This document shows, piece by piece, positions 23,321 through 36,100 of a stretch of 64,000 nt of DNA; the first letter of the stretch is position 1, and every line of letters starts with the position of its first letter. Position numbers and translations under genes: made by a program. Origin of the DNA: Oryzias latipes (Eukaryota; Chordata; Actinopteri; Beloniformes; Adrianichthyidae); assembly GCF_002234675.1 (NCBI RefSeq), contig NC_019876.2, positions 13,638,829 to 13,702,828 on the forward strand, read 5' to 3'. Under the pieces are notes generated by a model. The model did not search any database and had not been told where the DNA came from. It was given only the letters and a program-made list of their open reading frames with translations.

Positions 23321-24467
23321 TTTATTAAGTACAAGTAGTATTTACAATATGTACATCATGACACATTACTGACTTTGTAATCACTGCTGCATACTTTCAT
23401 CGGTATTTACAGTCAATAATACCGTATGTTGATTCAGAAATACAATATTTTCCAAACAAAACAAACCTATGGGAGAAGGAAATTCAAGTAGCCGTGCCTC
23501 AACACTAATCTATGATCATGGTACAGAGGTATGCGAGAAACACTGAACAGGTGCATCGTGGTCTGAAGACTTCCAACCACACTCAGCTGGGAGCAGAAAG
23601 TCAGTGTGAAGCAGAACTGTACAGGTTCATGTGAGTCAGTCGGCTTTGGTCTGCAGCCGTCCTCCAACAGCTACAAGTGAACATCACCGCAGCAAAATAA
23701 AAGACCGTCACCGCCTCCGAATTCCCAGAAAAAGGTTCCAAAAGGATCTTTAAGAGCACGGCTGTGACCTTCCTGTACTACATGCAGTGTGGATGCCAAT
23801 ATTCTATCCTTAAATACAGCAGGCTCTTCTTCAGAAATCAGCTGGTCAATGGAAAGGAGGGCTTGTTAGCGCTCATGTTCCCAGGATGCAACTTTCATGG
23901 AGAAATCAAGCTCCTTGGGCTGAAAGCATGTGTTGCATTGTTATCCATGGCTGTTCTGCACATGTTTGGGTTGCAGCCAGTTAGTTAATATATATGAGAA
24001 CTGGACTGAGTGCCCCCCCCCCCCTCCCCCGGGTTTTTTCCAAAATAGGACGTACCTGCTTGAAAAATTGAACATGGAGGAGAAATAAATAATTGCAGTT
24101 GGTGAAGCGTTCAGTGCGTTCCTGATCGTGCATCACGTGCTCGGTGTGCTTGTAGCTTTGCTTGCTCCAGTTCTCATGTACAGTCAATGGTTCTGGCTAA
24201 TTTTAGGACTAATCAAATCCATAACACAAGACTCCAGAGCTGCTCTGCAGTCTTCCTGTCCTGTGTGTTATGTTGCGGTTTAAAAAAAGAAATCACAGTA
24301 GTCAAACAAACCGTACTTTGTTATGTGAGGAGGCCCTAAAAACAGACTGAATTTTCTCCACACAGATCCTCTTCAGGACACAAATGCTGAAGTCTTCATC
24401 CTCCAAACCAGTTTTTCTTCTCTTCCCTGGGACTGCTGGTGGTCAACACATTGTAGGGCGCTGTGTT
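23321..24467 (-). promoter_or_regulatory. 3' UTR and poly(A) signal of the minus-strand Crypton-like gene
   Basis: AATAAA on the minus strand at 23326-23321, about 1.14 kb after the stop codon at 24470-24468. The interval has no other gene and carries a short MITE at 23992-24190. The assignment rests on position only. Confidence 0.4.
23992..24190. repeat. MITE with TIR TATATGAGAACTGGACTGAG
   Basis: TATATGAGAACTGGACTGAG at the left and CTCCAGTTCTCATGTACAG followed by TCAATGG at the right form an inverted pair. The same termini occur at 56197-56712 (complete) and about 37615-37660 (one end). A C-rich run follows the left end. Confidence 0.6.
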
Positions 24468-27089
24468 CTAGTTGACGGCGGCGGCGGCGCTTTCTCTCCG
24501 CCCCTGCTTCTTCAGCAGCTGGATGCGGTTGTGCACATAAAACTTGATGGCTCGCCAGTCCCTTTGGTTGCTAACCAGCAGGGGGCACAGTTCCAAGCAG
24601 CGTTCACAGTCCGCTTTGGCGGGGACGCGCAGCTCCAGGAGGTTTCTCTTTAGGTGAGTCTCTACCGCCACGCGCTCCGCCTCTGACCACGGACGCTTCA
24701 GCACCCCGCGCTTTCCTGCGGCGAGATACCAAAAGCAGGAGCAGCTGAATGCAAAGCATCGAACCAGAACCCAAATGTGATCGTTCTGAACCGACTTTTA
24801 CCTGATTTGGGCGGCGTGCATCTCCTCTTGTTGGCGTTAGCTACAGGTACAGGCGGGCTGGCAGTAGGTGGAGGATTGGGCGGTTTTTTCTTCCGTGGAG
24901 GTCGCCCTGGTCCTTTCTTTTTCTCCAAAACTTCCGTTTTCACTTTGACTTCCTCTTTATCCTCCTCCCCCTCAGAATCTTCAGAAAAGGAATCTGCCGA
25001 GTTGCCGGACATGACTAGAGAATAAAGAGGTTCAATAGGTTAAATGTTGCTCCCTCAGTCTGTTCTTCTGACCAAAGCAAAACAGGATTTTCATTGGAAT
25101 CTCAGGAAATGTCTTTAATTTGTAGGAAAAAAGCTTTCGACATGCAACAAATATGCCATTCATTAGCAGATTAGCTCTTGGCTGTTGTTTTAAAGACTTA
25201 AACAAACAAAGAAACATACACAAATTAGAAATAACTGATTGGAAACCAAAAAGAAAAACAGAAATGAGACTTTCTATCAAGTATTCCTCAGATGTTTTCA
25301 TGAGGGTTATCTTTTTATCTCCACCCTGGTGGACATTTAGGGAAATACTTTTTGTGTTTAGCTCTTCTTTACGGAAATGAGCAGGACTTGAAACTATGCA
25401 ATTCAAAATAAAAAGTGAATTTTAGTAACAACAAAAATGTGATGGGTAAAAAAAATAGAAGAATTTGTCAAATAGCATGAAAGGGAAGTATTGTTTAGTA
25501 TAAAAAAATCATAATTTATTAAATAATAGATGCATTAAATCAGTGTTTTTCAACCTTTTTTGAGCCACGGCACACTTTAACCTTGACAAAAATCCTGCGG
25601 CACACCAGCATCCAAAAAATTAGATAAATAAAAAAAAAAGAAAAACTCAGTCTGTATTGATATACAGCCGCTCTGCAATCTCACATGCATTTTTGTGATA
25701 ATTGTGGCAGAAAAAGCTGATGTAATAAAAGTTAAGTGAAAAGATTCAAAAACTGTTTGATGTGTGTTCGTTGTTGTTACAAGACGTTAAGAGGAGAGAC
25801 TCATTGTGCACTGAGACGCTGTCACTTTAACCCAATGCATCATGGGAGATGTAAACAGCCGCCAAACGCAGAAAGACCAGCGTCTCTGAGCTTCATTGTT
25901 TTGTTCACTTGTTCGAGTCTGATACCAGATTCTATGGAAAGCTACACCGCTAAAGACGAGCTTTAGCTGATATTTTTGTTAGAACTGAGAGACTTTTTGC
26001 GCTAAATCGAAACAAGGAAGTGAATACTTTAACCACTCCTGATTGGTCAGACTGATGACATGTGATTAAGCCTTCAAGAATGATTGGTGGAGACAGTTAA
26101 AGGGCCGGGACTTTTCCTTACACAGTTATAGCTGCAGCTAAATTGCGGTATCCCGTTATTGTTATCAAAATGTCTTTAATAGAATCATATAAACACAAAG
26201 AAAAAATAATTTTATGATATTTCATATTCTTAACTTCTCAGTGTTTTATCAGGGCCTGTTTGGATGAACAAAGAGCTGATTTCCTGGAGATGGTAATAAT
26301 TGCTTTTAGATCAGTTAATGAGGGCAATTTCTCACGGCACACTTGACCATCTCCCACGGCACACTAGTGTGCCGCGGCACACTGGTTGAAAAACACTGCA
26401 TTAAATATCGTCTTCCTCATAAATAATTAGTTTTAGGGCTCCATGATATGAGGAAAACTCGCGATATACGATGTTAGTGATTTATATTGCGAAGACAATA
26501 TAACCTGGGATATTTGAACAAATAGCAAGACAACAAAAAACATAATTTCCATTTCACTGCAGTTTAATTACATAAGAGTAAACATACCTTAAATTACACT
26601 CAAAATGAAACTAGACGACCTGGGAGGCGAGCATCTAACATAAAAGGGCTTCATCTGATTGCTCAAATGCATACATGGATTTATTTGATTTGCTAAATAC
26701 TTCAAGCTGCCATCAGATTATTTTAGCACATTTAAAGTAACCAGTTATTACGATTTTCACCTTCTTTTGCGATATGCATATTGCACAGTTCAATTTCGAT
26801 AAATGTGCGATTTATTGTGCAGGCCTAGTTAGTTTAGAAAAAACTAAAAACCTGAACGTATTAGACGTTTTTCTTTGAAATGAAAAATGCATAATTTTAA
26901 AGACCAACTCTGACCATCAATCTATTTTTAAAGTGTTCCCAGTGGTCTTATAATGATGATTTTGTGTTTGTTTTTTTGTTTTGTCTTGTTTTCTAGGCGA
27001 TTTTCTGCAGAGCAGCAGGAGTTCATTCAGAGAATTCATTCAGAAAGTTGTGGGAGGGATACATTATTAGAGATTCATATAGATACATA

Positions 27090-27162
<73 letters not shown>

Positions 27163-30100
27163 ACCTCCTGTTTTTGTGTCTTAGTATTGGTTATTGTCTT
27201 TGTCAGATCTGTTTTTCCAGTGTGTTTTGGTTTGTTTGTAGTTGTTGTTTTTCTTTTGTCTCACTTAAATAAAATAAATAAAAATTAATTAAAAAAAAAA
27301 AAAACAGAAAAAAAGAAAGTTGTGGGCGTGGCTGGTGGGAGGGAGCAACCCCGTCCCCTCTTCCCCTCCATCCAGTGATTTTCTATCAAATAAGCTCCTT
27401 TTCAAATGATGTTTTTTCGTCTGCTCCTGATTCACAATGATATGAATAAAGAAAACTTAAGCTTAATTTAATCTATGCATACTGTCCTTTTTTGGAAAAA
27501 TGGCACCAGAACAGGTCAAAAACACAAAAACATCATATTTAATCATCAGAGTAGGTCTTTCAGCAGAGCACAGAAACTACTTCTAGTTTGAAACCTCTGA
27601 GATAGATCCTGTATACATTGAATCAAAGTTCATTGATCTCTTACCGTCTAACTCCAGGCAGATGTCTTGTAAACTCATCCCCCTGAACAGCACCCCCTCC
27701 CTCTCTCCGTAAAGAACCACGCGACCCACTCGGCCCATCAGCGCCGGGTCCCGCGTGATGGCCGAGCAGCTCTGCGTCACGTGGAACTCCCGCTCCAGGA
27801 AGTCCTCCAGGCGTTTGACGGCGCCGCTCTGGCTGTCGCCCTCCTCCAGCAGCAGCAGCTGGCTGAGGATGGCGACCTGCCGCCGCACGCGCGTTCCCGT
27901 GATCACTCCGAGGTTTTTGGCTCCGCTGGCTCGGGCCAGGTTTCTCAGCAGGTCTGTGCCTCGGAGGGGGGTGGCGGGGGAGTGGTAGGGCCGGGAGAAG
28001 ACGTAGGGGCTTTCGGGGTCCACGCCCACGTTGGGGCTGGTTCGCAGCAGCAGTTCTATGCAGGATTCACAGTGTGGAGGGAGAATGAGAGGCTGGACGC
28101 GACCGCGTTTGCCCAAGACACCCGCTCGGGGGAGGTGACACAGGACCTGACGCTCAAAAGGCGACAGGAGAGCCTCCGTGCTGGAGGGAGAGGCGACACT
28201 GGAGCTGGACTGAGGGCTGATCCGGTTCCGGTAGTCCTGGATGGAAAGCTTAGCCACCTCACACTCCCGGTGTCGGTTGTAGAGGATGAGCAGGGAGAGG
28301 CTGGCGTGGCAGAGCAGACGCCAAGCCTCAGCAGAGTGAGGAGAACGGGTTAGGGAGAGGAAAGAGGAGTGCTGCTGGTGACGGAGATGGTGGACCAAAC
28401 AGGACAAGGACGACAGGAGCGGACTCACGTATTGCCTGTGGGGGCTGAAAAACAAAAACAGGAAAAATTCTCAGTTTAAACGAGAAAAAAGAAAAATTAG
28501 CGAAAGCTGAGCTTCAGAAATGGATTTGATGGGAATCGAACCACACCTCACGAGTTCTCCATTCTTCTCTGGTGCATCGTCTTCCCCTTCGCCGCTCAAC
28601 TCCAGATCCTCGTCTGGATCCACGTCCGGCTCTGGCGTTGGAGGTGGACGCAGCTCTTCTTGATTCCTACTGTCCACATCCACCTGCTGCTGCTGCTCCT
28701 CGTGTTCCCTCTTCAACCTCCGGCCCCTTCTGGGAGTAGAGGCTGAAGGAGGAGGAGGAGACGGACTCTTGACGCGGGACACCATGGAGGGTGTGGATAG
28801 TTTGACAGCAGGTGGAGGTAAGCTACAGCCTTTCTTAGGGGCGGCGGGATGAGCTGAGGTGGGCGGGGAAAGTGACAGGGAGAAGGAAACGTTCCCAGGA
28901 CCCAAACGTGAAGCCGGTGACTCCCGCTCCCTCTGGAACAGGGAGGGAGGAGCGGCGTTGGAGGGCGATGGATGCGGCACGGCGAAGGAGTGGTTGTGGG
29001 ACGCGGAGGCCGTGGACGATAGGGAGTGGGGGACGCCGCCGTTCGAGGAGGAGGAGCTGTGCGAGTGCAGGTGTGCCAGCTCCATGGCGGTCCGGACCTC
29101 TGGCTGGTTGGCGTGGTACTTCTCCAGGTGTCGTGCTAGAGAGCGATAGTGGCGCCCGCAGTACGGGCAGTGCTGGGGCCGGCTCACCGCCGCTCCGCTG
29201 GAGCTGCCGATGTTTATGCTGATGTTGTTGTTGATATTTGTGGTGGGGGGCGCGAGGCTGTTGAGGGGGGGCTGGGATCCAGCTGGGGGCGCCACAGACG
29301 CCGGGTGAGTAAAGGAGGAGCAGGGGCGTACCGGCCCCCTGGGGGGAGAGGGCCCGCTCTTCTTTTTGGAGTCCACCGCTGTGGGGATCTTGCGTTTCTT
29401 CCGACGGCGCAGTATCCGCCCCCGCATCTCCTCAATGTCCTCTTCCTCATCGTCGTCGTCGTCATCGTCCTCCTCCTCTTCGTCTTCTTCGCGGTCTGAG
29501 TCACTGGGCTCCGAGTGGGTCAGTGGGGAGGATGAGGGTGACAACGACCAGGAAGGGGTGAGGTAATCAGACACAGAGAGGGAAAGCGGGTGGGGGCCAC
29601 CCTCATCTTCCTGTTTGAAGAAATGTTTCAAAATAAAACAAAAAAGGATCTACATTAAAAGCCTAAAAAATAAAGGTAACTTCAAAAGAGTTTGATTAAA
29701 AAAAAGAAAAAACAGAGGCTTTAGCTTACAGAAAAATGTGTGTGTTTGTTTTTGAAATGAAATCAAAGCTCACCAATGCATTCTCCCCCCATTCCGTGAG
29801 GCTGTAGTCCACTGTGATCTCCTCCCCTTTTGCGATGTCTCGGATTGCTATGACGACCAGGCGCACCTGAGTCCCGCAGTGGACCTCTCGTATCCGGCAG
29901 TAGGGAGGCGGGTGGAAAAGCACGGGCCCCCGAACGCTGCTCGCCCCCTCGTCCCCCAGCTCTGGCACGCTGAAAAGCACAAACTGACTGATCAGTCTCA
30001 TTCCTAACACTGGAGATGCAGCTGTAACAGTTTCATTAAAATAAGAGTCATCATTTACACACAGCTTGATATCACGATAACGATAAATTTGTGGTTTACT

Positions 30101-33100
30101 GTGCAGGCCTAATCCGAAGTCCATTTTTCTTAGTTTTCTGACACATTTAAGTATTATTTATCATGATTTGTTTTTAATAGTCTCATATCTGTCCTCGGTG
30201 AAATTTGTTCTTTACATTAGATCCATTCCCTGGGGGAGCGGTGAGCTGCAGACACAGCCGCGCTCGGTGACCATTTGGTGGTTTACCCCCCCTAATCCAA
30301 ACCCTTAATGCTGAAGCAGGGAGGCATTGGGTCACATTTTTAGTCTCTGGTGTGACTCGGGCTGGAATTTGAATTCCCGACCTTTCGGGTAAGGGGTCGA
30401 GGGGGGGGGGGGGGCACTCCACCATAAGTCCACTGAGCTGGTTTTAAGGTGTCTTGATTTTCCTCTTCTTATTTTTATCATTTCGGTTTTTATTTACAGA
30501 ATCTAAAAACACGTTGCTGCCAACACCAACCTGTAAATTCTGCATTTGGTTTCTCATGTTCATTTTTATTAAGGTCAGTTTAGCAGAAAGAGTGCTTCCT
30601 TACATTTCTGGGAATGGACTGAGAGTGTCATGGTGCCTCTGTCAGACTCCACCCCCTCTCCTCTCTGCTTGGTTCCCTGATTCAGCCCAGCTGCCACCAC
30701 TCAACTCATCACCACCTACCTACTTAAGGAGCTCCTGGACCTGTATTCATCGCCAGTCCGTTGCCCCTGATGGTGCTCATTTTGGTCTTACGACTAGTAG
30801 TTCTTGCCAAGCTACCTTGTTCCAAGCCTGTACCTAACGTATCTTCTTACCTGTCTCCAGGAAACCCCAAACCATGGGTGGTCGCCTGAATCCGTCGCTA
30901 TCTGGAACCCTCACTCAGTCTGCTTCACCGGTCTCACCACGAGCCTCTGCCGATCATCCAACTCCACAGGTCTCCGCCGACGCTGCCCTACGGAGGGATC
31001 CACCAGTGACGCCACAAAATCCAGTCTCTCGTTGGGACCACACAGAAACTGCTCACTCCTTAACTGTGCTGGCAATTAAATCTTCTTACTCACCTCACCA
31101 GCTTGCTCCTGTGTTTGCTTCCGGGTTCCAGCATCTGGGTCTCTAATGTTCTGAAATCATGACAGAACGGACTGGCCATAACCCCGACCCAGCAGACCCG
31201 GAAGATCTTCGTCAGACCATCACCCAACAAGGATTATTTTTGGAACTCCTCTACAGCGCCGTCACTCGGATCACTACTGTTCAAGAGGATTTTTTATCAC
31301 AAATGAAAGGTACCACACAAACTATTACCGAACTAACCAAACCCCATGCTAGTTCTGCTCCAGGATCTTCCCTACCATTTTCCGGCAACACCGCTGCTTC
31401 CGCCTCCGAGTCATTCGCCGCTCCAGAAAACATCCGGCTGCAACCGGAACCTTTCTCCGGGGACGTGGAAGCCTGCGGAGGATTTTTACTGCAGTGCCAA
31501 CTGATTTGTCAACAAGCCCCTCGTTATTATCAGTCGGACCTCAGTAAGATTACACTAATCATTAACTCTCTCAGAAATAAAGCTCTTCAGTGGGCCCAAG
31601 CTTACCTTTCCACCAACCCCATCAGCCAAATCACGTATGAACATTTCCTCCGTGAGTTTCGCCAGATTTTCGACCAACCACGCAAGCAGGAGGAAGCTAC
31701 CCGGCGGTTACTCGCACTAAAACAACGTAACCGACCGGTTAGCGATCACATTATAGATTTCCGTATTCTGGCGGTAGAGGCTGGCTGGCCCGATCTACCC
31801 CTGAAAGGGATCTTTTACCAATCACTCAACGAACAAATCAAGGATCACCTTTGCTCTCAACCCGAAGCGAACACCTTTGAAGAATTAATCTCCGCGGCGC
31901 TCCGTTCCGACATCAGGCTGCGGGAGCGACAAAACGAACGTACCCCCAAACTCCTACGTTCCTCTGTTAATCACGTCCAGCGCTCCGACACCCCCGCTGC
32001 TCCTAAATCTCCGGACGAGTCCATGAAAGTCGGACATTCTAAATTATCAGAGGGAGAACGTCGCAGACGACGTGATGAGGGATCCTGTTTTTATTGCGGT
32101 AATAAGGGTCATTTGGTCTCTTCCTGCTCGCTTCGTTCTAAGCCCCCGGGCCCCTCGCCAGATGACAGGCCGCAAGCAGTAACTAACTTCAATCATTCTG
32201 GTAAAGATTTTTTATTTGTCCCTGTCAAGCTTTGTTTAGATCTCCATGTTCACGATTCACGCGCCCTTGTCGACTCCGGGGCAGAACAGAGCCTTATTGA
32301 CCAGCAGCTTGTTGATAATCTGTCTATCCCCACAGAACCTCTGGATAGACCTATCGAAGCCTCCGGGTTGGGTGGCCAGCACTTATCCCGCATCACTCAT
32401 CGCACCAAACCCATCATGCTCGTTTCATCAGGCAATCATCGTGAGTCCATCCGTTTTCTCGTCACTCAGTCATCCCACACTCCCATTATACTTGGATTTT
32501 CATGGCTGAAGTTACATAACCCACAGTTTGACTGGTCCCAAGGATCAGTCATCAAATGGAGTCCATATTGTCTTGCTAACTGTCTACTGTCTGCCCTTCC
32601 CACGGTAACCTCCCATAGCGCCAAGTGTCCTAGTCAGGTTGATTTGTCCGGCATTCCTCACTGTTATCATGATTTGAAGGCCGTTTTTAGCAAAACTAAA
32701 GCCAGTGCTCTTCCCCCCCATAGACCATATGATTGTGCTATTAATTTACTGCCGGGCGCCCCTTTACCCAAGGGCCGTTTGTTTAACTTATCCGGTCCTG
32801 AGAAGACAGCAATGGAAGAGTACATCCAGGAGGCCCTCTCTCTGGGGCACATTCGGCCATCCTCCTCCCCTGTGGGAGCCAGATTCTTTTTTGTTGAGAA
32901 AAAGGATAAATCACTCAGACCCTGCATTGACTACCGGGAACTAAACCAAATCACCATAAAGGATAAATATTCCCTGCCATTAATCACCTCGGTTTTTGAT
33001 TCCGTCCAAAAGGCCCGAATTTTCACCAAGTTAGATCTCCGTAATGCCTATCATTTAGTCCGCGTTAAGGACGGTGATGAATGGAAAACTGCCTTTAACA

Positions 33101-36100
33101 CTCCTCTAGGGCATTATGAGTATTTAGTCATGCCCTTTGGTCTCACCAATGCCCCGGCAGTTTTCCAAAGGTTGGTCAACGACGTCCTTCGCGACTTCAT
33201 TAACCGGTTTGTTTTCGTCTACCTCGACGATATCCTAGTTTATTCCCACGATCAGACTCAACACGAACACCACTTCCGTTTGGTGCTAGAAAGACTGCTA
33301 GAAAACCAGCTCTTTGTAAAACATGAAAAGTGCGAATTCCACGCCTCCACCGTACAGTTTCTTGGCTACATCATCGAGGCTGGCTGTATTCGTCCGGACC
33401 CCTCAAAAATTGAGGCAGTTACTAATTGGGACCCTCCGGAGAGTCGTAAGAAGCTACAGCAATTTCTAGGCTTTGCTAATTTCTACAGGCGATTCATACG
33501 CAACTACAGCAGCATTGCCACACCTCTGACACGCCTTACCTCCACTAAACTCCCTTTTGTCTGGTCCTCCGAAGCTCAACAGGCTTTTGACAAATTAAAG
33601 AATCTTTTTGTATCTGCTCCTATCCTCATCCAACCGGACCCCTCACGTCAGTTCATAGTCGAAGTGGACGCCTCTGACTCTGGGGTAGGAGCAGTTCTTT
33701 CCCAGAAGGAGGAAAGCTCTGGCAAGTTGAAACCTTGTGCTTTCTTCTCCCGTAAATTGTCCCCTTCAGAACAGAACTATGACGTTGGAAACCGGGAGCT
33801 CCTAGCTATCAAGCTAGCTTTGGAAGAGTGGCGTCACTGGTTGGAGGGAGCCGAGCAGCCATTCATCGTGTGGACAGATCATAAGAACCTGGCCTACCTC
33901 CGCTCGGCTAAAAGACTCAACTCAAGGCAAGCTCGTTGGTGTCTTTTCTTTGACCGCTTTAATTTTACCATCACCTACAGACCAGGCTCCCGTAACATCA
34001 AGCCCGACGCTCTCTCTCGGAAATACAGTCCTTCGGAGAACACTCCCTCATCCATCATTCCGTCTTCATGCATCATCGGTAGTGTCACCTGGGATATCGA
34101 AACTAAGGTACTTCAGGCCCAGACTGGGGACGCTAACCATCCACCCGTACCCAGGGAAACATTGTTCGTGCCAACTCCCCTCCGTCCAGAAGTTATTTCC
34201 TGGGGGCACACTTCCCGTGTGGCATGCCATGGTGGGGTTCATAGGACCCTCAACCTCCTTCGCAAGAGGTTTTTCTGGCCGTCGATGGAGAAAGACGTAC
34301 GCGAGTACATCTCGGCATGCACCACCTGTGCCCGATCAAAGACGTCCTCCTCGGCCCCTGCAGGGTTACTCTATCCTCTACCAACGCCTAACCGACCCTG
34401 GTCCCATCTAGCTATGGACTTCGTCACCGGGTTACCCCCATCCAAAGGTAACACCGTCATCCTCACGGTTATCGACCGGTTTTCCAAAATGGCCCATTTC
34501 ATTCCACTTCCTAAATTGCCCACCGCCACTGAAACCGCTGATATTATGGTCAATCATGTTTTTCGCCATCACGGTATCCCTATGGATATTGTCTCTGACC
34601 GTGGTCCCCAGTTCATTTCCCAGGTCTGGAAAGCCTTCTGCACGGCCTTGGGGGCCACGGTCAGCCTCACATCTGGATATCACCCCCAGTCCAACGGCCA
34701 AGCGGAGAGAGCGAACCAGGAACTGGAGGCAGCACTCCGCTGCCTGGCGGCACAGAATCAGCAGGACTGGTCCCAATACCTCATGTGGATTGAGTATGTC
34801 CATAATACTCATCCCTCCACTGCTACTGGGATCTCCCCTTTTGAGGCCGCCCTCGGGTACTCACCACCTCTGTTTCCGTCACAGGAACTGGACTTGGCAG
34901 TGCCTTCCGTCCAACATCACATCCAGCGGTGCCAACGCATCTGGACTCAGACGAAGGCCGCTCTCCTCCGCACCAAGGAGAGCAACTGCCGCATTGCCAA
35001 TCGACACAGGGTGGTGGGTCCCGATTACCAACCTGGACAACGGGTTTGGCTCTCCACACGCAACATCCCCATCCAAGCCACCTCCAAGAAACTGGCTCCT
35101 CGTTTCATCGGTCCATATGTCATCGAGAAACTCATCAACCCCTCCTGCGTCCGACTCCGTCTTCCCAAAGCCCTTAAGATACACCCGTCGTTTCATGTCT
35201 CGCAGGTCAAGCCAGTCCAGGACAGTCCTCTGTGCCCGCCGTCCGCTTCCCCGCCGCCCGCCCGGCTCATCGATGGTGCTCCGGCTTACGACGTCAATCG
35301 GATCCTGGATGTCCGTCGTCGGGGTCGCGGATTCCAGTTCCTGGTCGACTGGGTGGGCTACGGGCCGGAGGAGCGCTCCTGGATTTCCCGCTCTCTCGTT
35401 TTGGACCCCTCGCTCATTGAGGATTTCTACCGGGCCCACCCAGATCGCCGCCCTTGACCGCCTGGAGGCGGTCGTTGAGGGGGGGGTACTGTCATGGTGC
35501 CTCTGTCAGACTCCACCCCCTCTCCTCTCTGCTTGGTTCCCTGATTCAGCCCAGCTGCCACCACTCAACTCATCACCACCTACCTACTTAAGGAGCTCCT
35601 GGACCTGTATTCATCGCCAGTCCGTTGCCCCTGATGGTGCTCATTTTGGTCTTACGACTAGTAGTTCTTGCCAAGCTACCTTGTTCCAAGCCTGTACCTA
35701 ACGTATCTTCTTACCTGTCTCCAGGAAACCCCAAACCACGGGTGGTCGCCTGAATCCGTCGCTATCTGGAACCCTCACTCAGTCTGCTTCACCGGTCTCA
35801 CCACGAGCCTTTGCCGATCATCCAACTCCACAGGTCTCCGCCGACGCTGCCCTACGGAGGGATCCACCAGTGACGCCACAAAATCCAGTCTCTCGTTGGG
35901 ACCACACAGAAACTGCTCACTCCTTAACTGTGCTGGCAATTAAATCTTCTTACTCACCTCACCAGCTTGCTCCTGTGTTTGCTTCCGGGTTCCAGCATCT
36001 GGGTCTCTAATGTTCTGAAATCATGACAGAGAGCACCTTGGGGTCTGGCTGGAGCTAGAATTTAGACCAGTGGTCCCCAACCTTTTTGTCACCGCGGACC

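Noticed and set aside
27048..27272. ORF with IYIYIY
   Set aside because: Created by the (TA)n microsatellite.
27781..28353. Plus-strand ORF of 190 aa
   Set aside because: Antisense of the recombinase-like exon, open only because that exon is GC3-rich.
29149..29499. Plus-strand ORFs opposite the C2H2 exon
   Set aside because: Shadows; poly-Val/Leu and poly-Ser runs are just the complement of the acidic codon run.
30183..30446. Possible tRNA gene
   Set aside because: A- and B-box-like sequences exist but spacing and the long unrelated body fit a SINE, and no cloverleaf can be drawn.
35458..35489. Possible env gene after gag-pol
   Set aside because: Only about 30 bp including the polypurine tract separate the stop from the 3' LTR.
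34556..35701. Long plus-strand ORF of 381 aa
   Set aside because: It is an alternate frame of the integrase/chromodomain region running into the LTR; composition is Ser/Pro/Arg-rich with no domain, while the overlapping frame has all the integrase landmarks.
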